The notes under the pieces were generated by a model, which was not told the origin of the DNA, made no database searches, and saw only the letters and a program-made list of their open reading frames with translations. The position numbers and the translations under genes were made by a program. Shown in pieces: positions 6,024 to 9,535 of a stretch of DNA of 9,535 nucleotides. This stretch comes from UBA1181 sp045639525 (lineage in GTDB: Bacteria > Bacteroidota > Bacteroidia > Bacteroidales > Paludibacteraceae): the NCBI GenBank assembly GCA_045639525.1, contig JAZUDI010000009.1:1-9535 (forward strand), in the 5' to 3' direction. Numbering within the stretch: position 1 is the first letter of the stretch; the number at the start of each line of letters is the position of its first letter.

Positions 6024-6047
6024 ATTCGGTGAGCCTCATTTTTTTTT
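6011..6047 (+). terminator. his attenuator intrinsic terminator
   Basis: GAGGCTTGCCGA (6011-6022) pairs with TCGGTGAGCCTC (6026-6037) as a continuous 12-bp stem with two G-U wobbles and a 3-base loop. After a single A come nine T residues (6039-6047). It lies 34 bp before hisG, so it would stop transcription before the structural genes when histidyl-tRNA is plentiful. Confidence 0.92.
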
Positions 6048-6081
6048 AGAAATAATAATAACAAATATAAATTAGAAAAAC

Positions 6082-6933
6082 ATGTTAAGAATTGCAGTCC
6101 AGGCGAAAGGCCGTTTGTTCGAGGAGACTATGACCATGTTGTCAGAGTCAAGCATCAAAATTAGTTCAGGTAAGAGAACCCTATTGGTTCCAGCCTCTAA
6201 TTTCCCTGTTGAGATCCTCTATTTGCGCGACGATGATATTCCACAAGCGGTGGCGAGTGGTATCGCGGATGTAGGTATCGTGGGTGAGAACGAATATGTG
6301 GAGCGCCATGAGAAGGCTGATTTGATCAAGCGTTTGGATTTCAGCAAGTGCCGCCTCTCTTTGGCCATTCCAAAGGCGGTGGATTACAAGGGTATCGAGT
6401 GGTTCAACGGCAAGAAGATCGCTACCTCTTACCCATACATCTTGCAGCAATTCTTGGACAAGAACAATTTGAAGGCTGAGATCCACGTGATCACCGGTTC
6501 GGTGGAGATCGCTCCTGGTATCGGTTTGGCTGACTGTATCTTCGATATCGTTAGTTCAGGAAGCACCTTGGTAAGCAACAACTTGAAGGAGGTTGAGGTC
6601 GTTTTGAAATCTGAGGCTGTTTTGATCGGTAACCCTGATTTGAACGCTGAGAAGCAAGAGATTTTGAAGGAACTTTTGTTCCGTTTCGACTCTTATAAGA
6701 ATGCTGAGGGCAAGAAATACATCATCTTGAATATTGAGAACAGCAAGATCGATGCGGTTTGCCAATTGCTTCCAGGTATGAAGGCACCAACCATCACGCC
6801 GTTGGCTAAGGAGGGTTGGTCCTCTATGCACTCTGTGATTGAGGAGAAGACCTTCTGGGACATCATCAGCCAATTGAAGGCGTTGGGCGCGGAGGGTATC
6901 CTTGTGATCCCTATCGAGAAGATGATCCTCTAA
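6082..6933 (+). CDS. hisG: ATP phosphoribosyltransferase, long form
   Basis: HisG condenses ATP with PRPP to phosphoribosyl-ATP, the committed first step of histidine synthesis. The 283-residue length is that of the long form (HisG-L, no HisZ needed). Residues 1-200 are the two catalytic lobes: the start MLRIAVQAKGRLFEET, then ASGIADVGIVGENEYVE and the PRPP-binding loop DCIFDIVSSGSTLVSNNL (151-168). Residues about 205-283 are the ACT-like C-terminal regulatory domain, ending GAEGILVIPIEKMIL, that in this family binds histidine for feedback inhibition. It is the first structural gene after the attenuator, with an A-rich leader and no clear Shine-Dalgarno site. Codon choice is strongly biased (TTG, GGT, AAG), like nadE and hisDC. 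Confidence 0.97.
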   Translation: MLRIAVQAKGRLFEETMTMLSESSIKISSGKRTLLVPASNFPVEILYLRDDDIPQAVASGIADVGIVGENEYVERHEKADLIKRLDFSKCRLSLAIPKAVDYKGIEWFNGKKIATSYPYILQQFLDKNNLKAEIHVITGSVEIAPGIGLADCIFDIVSSGSTLVSNNLKEVEVVLKSEAVLIGNPDLNAEKQEILKELLFRFDSYKNAEGKKYIILNIENSKIDAVCQLLPGMKAPTITPLAKEGWSSMHSVIEEKTFWDIISQLKALGAEGILVIPIEKMIL

Positions 6934-6936
6934 TGA

Positions 6937-6964
6937 ATTAAGAATTAAGAGTTAAGAGTTAAGA
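6937..6964 (+). repeat. Four in-register 7-bp tandem repeats in the hisG-hisD spacer
   Basis: ATTAAGA, ATTAAGA, GTTAAGA, GTTAAGA lie four bases after the hisG stop, with the same consensus as the array at 1254-1295. Confidence 0.75.
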
Positions 6965-6965
6965 A

Positions 6966-6979
6966 TGGGGATTTCCCCA
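6966..6979 (+). other. Small hairpin in the hisG-hisD spacer
   Basis: TGGGG (6966-6970) pairs with CCCCA (6975-6979) around ATTT. No T run follows, so it is not a standard terminator. It might affect mRNA stability or hisD expression within the operon, but could be trivial. Confidence 0.4.
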
Positions 6980-7012
6980 ATTGTAGATTCGACTCGTAGT
7001 TGAAGGAATATT

Positions 7013-8287
7013 ATGAAGATATATAAATATCCAGCGGCAAACGAGTGGGCCTCCTTGATGGCGAGACCCACATTCGACAATGCCACTTTGTTCGACACTG
7101 TCCGTACGGTTTTGAACGATGTGAAGGAGAAGGGTGACGAGGCGGTGAAGGCTTACGAATTGAAATTCGATAAGGTGGAACTCTCGTCCTTGGTTGTGAC
7201 CGAGCAGGAGATCCAAGAGGCGGAGGCGATTGTCTCCCAAGAGTTGAAGGACGCTATTCTTTTGGCGAAGGGTAACATCCAAAAGTTCCATAGCGCGCAG
7301 GCGCAGGAGCTTCCCAAGGTGGAGACCATGCCGGGTGTCACCTGTTGGCAGAAGGCGAAAGCCATCGAGAAGGTGGGACTCTATATTCCAGGTGGAACAG
7401 CGCCGCTCTTCTCAACCGTTTTGATGTTGGCGATTCCTGCGCAAATCGCGGGATGCAAGGAGATCGTCCTTTGTACGCCTCCGAACAAGGAGGGTAAGGT
7501 CCATCCAGCTGTGCTTTTCGCCGCTAAGACCGCTGGTGTCAGCAAGATTTTCAAGATCGGTGGTGTGCAAGCCATCGCGTCTATGGCATACGGAACCCAA
7601 AGCGTACCTAAGGTGTACAAGATCTTCGGTCCGGGCAACCAATATGTGACCGCCGCTAAGCAGATGGTTAGTTTGAAGGATGTGGCCATTGATATGCCTG
7701 CCGGACCATCCGAGGTGGAGGTGTTGGCCGATGAGAGCGCGAATCCGCAATTCGTCGCTTCCGATTTGCTTTCACAGGCGGAGCATGGTGTCGATAGCCA
7801 AGCCATCTTAGTCACCACGAGCGAGGCGTTGGCGGAGCGTGTGATGGCGGAGGTGGATGTGCAGTTGGCGCAATTGCCTCGTAAGGAGATTGCCGAGAAG
7901 TCTGTAGCGAACAGTAAGATCTTCATTGTGAAGAATATGCAGGAGGCGATCGCGATCAGCAACGCTTATGCGCCGGAACATTTGATCATCTCCGCCAATG
8001 GATACCGTGAGATCGCCGAGCAGATCGACAATGCGGGATCCATCTTCTTGGGCTATTATACCCCAGAGAGCGCGGGCGACTATGCTTCTGGTACCAACCA
8101 TACCCTTCCGACCAACGGATATGCGACGGCATACAGTGGTGTGAACTTGGATAGTTTCCGCAAGAAGATCACCTACCAGGAGATCACCAAGGAGGGGTTG
8201 AACCGTATCGGCGACGCCATCGAGATCATGGCCAGCAACGAGCAGCTCTTCGCTCACCAGAATGCGGTAACCCTTCGTAGAAAATAG
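7013..8287 (+). CDS. hisD: Histidinol dehydrogenase
   Basis: HisD oxidises L-histidinol to L-histidine in two NAD+-dependent steps using a zinc ion, the end of the pathway. The 424-residue length is typical. Recognisable blocks are VGLYIPGGTAPLFSTVLM (121-138), KIFGPGNQYV (203-212) and MPAGPSEVEVLAD (228-240). SQAEHG contains the zinc ligands Q255 and H258, and YAPEHLI contains the catalytic pair E322-H323. AGDYASGTNHTLPT contains D356, and the C-terminal FAHQNAV contains H415, the last two also zinc ligands by family alignment. All key residues are present. AAGGAAT lies about 10 bases before the ATG. It is second in the operon, 79 bp after hisG. Confidence 0.97.
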   Translation: MKIYKYPAANEWASLMARPTFDNATLFDTVRTVLNDVKEKGDEAVKAYELKFDKVELSSLVVTEQEIQEAEAIVSQELKDAILLAKGNIQKFHSAQAQELPKVETMPGVTCWQKAKAIEKVGLYIPGGTAPLFSTVLMLAIPAQIAGCKEIVLCTPPNKEGKVHPAVLFAAKTAGVSKIFKIGGVQAIASMAYGTQSVPKVYKIFGPGNQYVTAAKQMVSLKDVAIDMPAGPSEVEVLADESANPQFVASDLLSQAEHGVDSQAILVTTSEALAERVMAEVDVQLAQLPRKEIAEKSVANSKIFIVKNMQEAIAISNAYAPEHLIISANGYREIAEQIDNAGSIFLGYYTPESAGDYASGTNHTLPTNGYATAYSGVNLDSFRKKITYQEITKEGLNRIGDAIEIMASNEQLFAHQNAVTLRRK

Positions 8288-8302
8288 TGATGAGTTTGTT
8301 TA

Positions 8303-8337
8303 ATTCATCATTCATCATTCAAAATTCATAATTATCG
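8303..8337 (-). repeat. Five in-register 7-bp tandem repeats in the hisD-hisC spacer
   Basis: On the plus strand the units are ATTCATC, ATTCATC, ATTCAAA, ATTCATA, ATTATCG. Read on the minus strand they give ATTATGA, ATTTTGA, ATGATGA, ATGATGA, the same heptamer family as at 1254 and 6937 in opposite orientation. Confidence 0.65.
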
Positions 8338-8342
8338 AAGAT

Positions 8343-9374
8343 ATGTTTGAATTACAAAAAATCGTTCGCCCCAACATTTGGGCGTTGAAACCTTACTCAT
8401 GCGCACGCGATGAGTTCCAGGGAGAGGCCTCTGTCTATCTGGACGCGAACGAAAATCCATACAACGCCCCATTCAACCGTTATCCGGATCCTTTGCAGCT
8501 TACTGTAAAGGCGGAGATCGAGAAGGTGAAGGGTGTGGCGGTGAAAAACATCTTCCTTGGCAATGGTAGTGACGAGGCGATCGACCTTGTCTACAGAGTA
8601 TTCTGCGAGCCGAAGGAGGATAATGTAGTGGCGATTGCCCCAACCTATGGTATGTACGGTGTTTGTGCCGATGTCAACAATGTGGAGTACCGCACGGTCC
8701 TTTTGGACGAGCAGTATCAATTCAAGGCGGATGAACTTCTGAAAAAGGCGGACGCCAAGACCAAGGTGATGTGGCTATGCTCTCCGAACAATCCTACGGG
8801 TAACGCCTTGGATGAGCGGGAGATCGAGAAGCTCTTGAAGTCTTTCAAGGGAATCGTGGTCTTGGATGAGGCCTACATCGATTTCTCTTCGCATCCATCA
8901 TGGGCGAAGCGTTTGGCAGAATATCCCAATTTGATCATCCTTCAAACCTTATCGAAGGCGTGGGCGAGCGCCGGCCTTCGTATGGGTATGGCCTTCGCCT
9001 CGGAGGAGATCATCGCTTTGTTCAACAAGGTGAAGTATCCATACAATGTGAACATTCTTACCCAAGAGAAGGCGTTGGAGATGCTCCGTAACCCTAAGAA
9101 GGTCTCTGACTGGGTGGATATTTTGTTGAAGGAGCGCGCGAAGATGGTGGCCGATTTGGGGCAACTTGCTATCGTGGAGAAGATTTATCCAACCGATGCG
9201 AACTTTGTGTTGGTGAAGGTCAGTGACGCGGTGAAGACCTATAACCATTTGGTGAGCAAAGGTATCATCGTCCGTAGTCGTCATACGGTCGTGCTTTGCG
9301 GTAACTGTTTGCGTATCACAGTGGGAACGCAAGAGGAGAACGCTATCCTGATGAAGGAGTTGAAAAGCCTTTGA
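8343..9374 (+). CDS. hisC: Histidinol-phosphate aminotransferase
   Basis: HisC transfers the amino group of glutamate to imidazole-acetol phosphate, giving L-histidinol phosphate. The 343-residue protein is a fold-type I PLP enzyme of usual length. Key elements are LDANENPYNAP and RYPDP near the N-terminus, GNGSDEAIDL (73-82), SPNNPTGN with N150, and LDEAYIDF with D175 and Y178. The PLP-binding lysine is K205 in TLSKAWASAGLRMG, and the C-terminal VRSRHTVVLCGNCLRITVG contains the substrate-phosphate arginine. CGAAGAT precedes the ATG. It is third in the operon, 55 bp after hisD, and is followed by a strong terminator, so hisB is not co-located here. Aspartate-family aminotransferases can be mislabelled, but the operon context settles this one. 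Confidence 0.96.
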   Translation: MFELQKIVRPNIWALKPYSCARDEFQGEASVYLDANENPYNAPFNRYPDPLQLTVKAEIEKVKGVAVKNIFLGNGSDEAIDLVYRVFCEPKEDNVVAIAPTYGMYGVCADVNNVEYRTVLLDEQYQFKADELLKKADAKTKVMWLCSPNNPTGNALDEREIEKLLKSFKGIVVLDEAYIDFSSHPSWAKRLAEYPNLIILQTLSKAWASAGLRMGMAFASEEIIALFNKVKYPYNVNILTQEKALEMLRNPKKVSDWVDILLKERAKMVADLGQLAIVEKIYPTDANFVLVKVSDAVKTYNHLVSKGIIVRSRHTVVLCGNCLRITVGTQEENAILMKELKSL

Positions 9375-9394
9375 AGATCCCAATAGCATAAAGG

Positions 9395-9440
9395 AAGAGG
9401 GTGTATCAAAACTAATAAAGTTGCGATACACCCTCTTTTT
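9395..9440 (+). terminator. Intrinsic terminator after hisC
   Basis: AAGAGGGTGTATC (9395-9407) is perfectly complementary to GATACACCCTCTT (9425-9437), followed by T residues to 9440. The 17-base loop contains a second small stem (AACT 9410-9413 with AGTT 9419-9422). The A run on one side and T run on the other would allow weak function in both directions. The 95 bases after it hold no gene that I can recognise. Confidence 0.88.
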
Positions 9441-9535
9441 AACTCGTTGAGAATTGGATGGATTTTTAGGAGTGTAAAAATTCAGGATTGTCGCAAATAT
9501 TCGATTCTCACGAACTGAAATTTTCATAAAAACAA

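Noticed and set aside
9395..9437. The GAGGGTGTATC inverted repeat after hisC as a mobile element end or MITE
   Set aside because: Position directly after a stop, long perfect stem and trailing T run are fully explained by an intrinsic terminator, and no target duplication was seen.
9444..9513. Imperfect inverted repeat TCGTTGAGAAT / ATTCTCACGA near the right edge, possibly an insertion element end
   Set aside because: Ten pairs with a bulge over a 49-base loop in A+T-rich DNA, and no transposase frame. It could be chance and the window ends too soon.
8949..9527. 192-codon minus-strand frame over hisC and the terminator
   Set aside because: It overlaps the intact hisC gene and runs through the terminator hairpin; the composition is typical of an antisense shadow.

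Overview
The window looks like chromosomal DNA from a member of the Bacteroidota, most likely order Bacteroidales. The main reason is that the -7 promoter element TATCTTTG (consensus TAnnTTTG) recurs upstream of most transcription units, twice with a TTTG about 18-19 bases upstream. A-rich leaders without strong Shine-Dalgarno sites and the protein families present agree with this. I cannot name genus or species from sequence alone.

Layout: (1) 1-195, minus strand: the N-terminal 65 codons of an Rpn/PD-(D/E)XK 'transposase' family protein, running off the left edge and divergent from (2) 338-1258, an EamA/DMT-type ten-helix transporter. (3) 1337-1752, minus: a HigA-like XRE antitoxin preceded by what looks like only the 3' end of its HigB-like toxin, i.e. 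a decayed toxin-antitoxin pair. (4) 1796-2350, minus: a NUDIX hydrolase of ADP-ribose pyrophosphatase type, divergent from (5) 2512-4440, the glutamine-dependent NAD synthetase nadE. (6) 4441-5878: a terminator, a promoter built on four direct repeats spaced exactly 22 bp, and an ATPase of the AAA_14/DUF4143 type with a C-terminal PD-(D/E)XK-like motif. This segment is more A+T-rich than its neighbours and is bounded by a perfect 18-bp direct repeat of the last codons of nadE, so it looks like an inserted cassette. (7) 5904-9440: the histidine operon hisG-hisD-hisC, preceded by a complete transcription attenuator (a 15-residue leader peptide with six His codons, a terminator and an antiterminator) and closed by a strong intrinsic terminator.

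The his genes encode the first step (HisG), the last two oxidations (HisD) and the transamination (HisC) of histidine synthesis. hisB and the remaining his genes are not in the window, and a terminator directly follows hisC. The leader RNA would couple transcription of the operon to charged tRNA-His, on top of the allosteric control expected of long-form HisG. nadE and the divergent NUDIX gene may be linked through NAD metabolism. Three intergenic spacers hold degenerate 7-bp tandem repeats, two of them between his genes.

The most interesting items are the his attenuator, whose three pairing segments can be read base by base, and the ATPase cassette with its 22-bp repeats and 18-bp boundary repeats.
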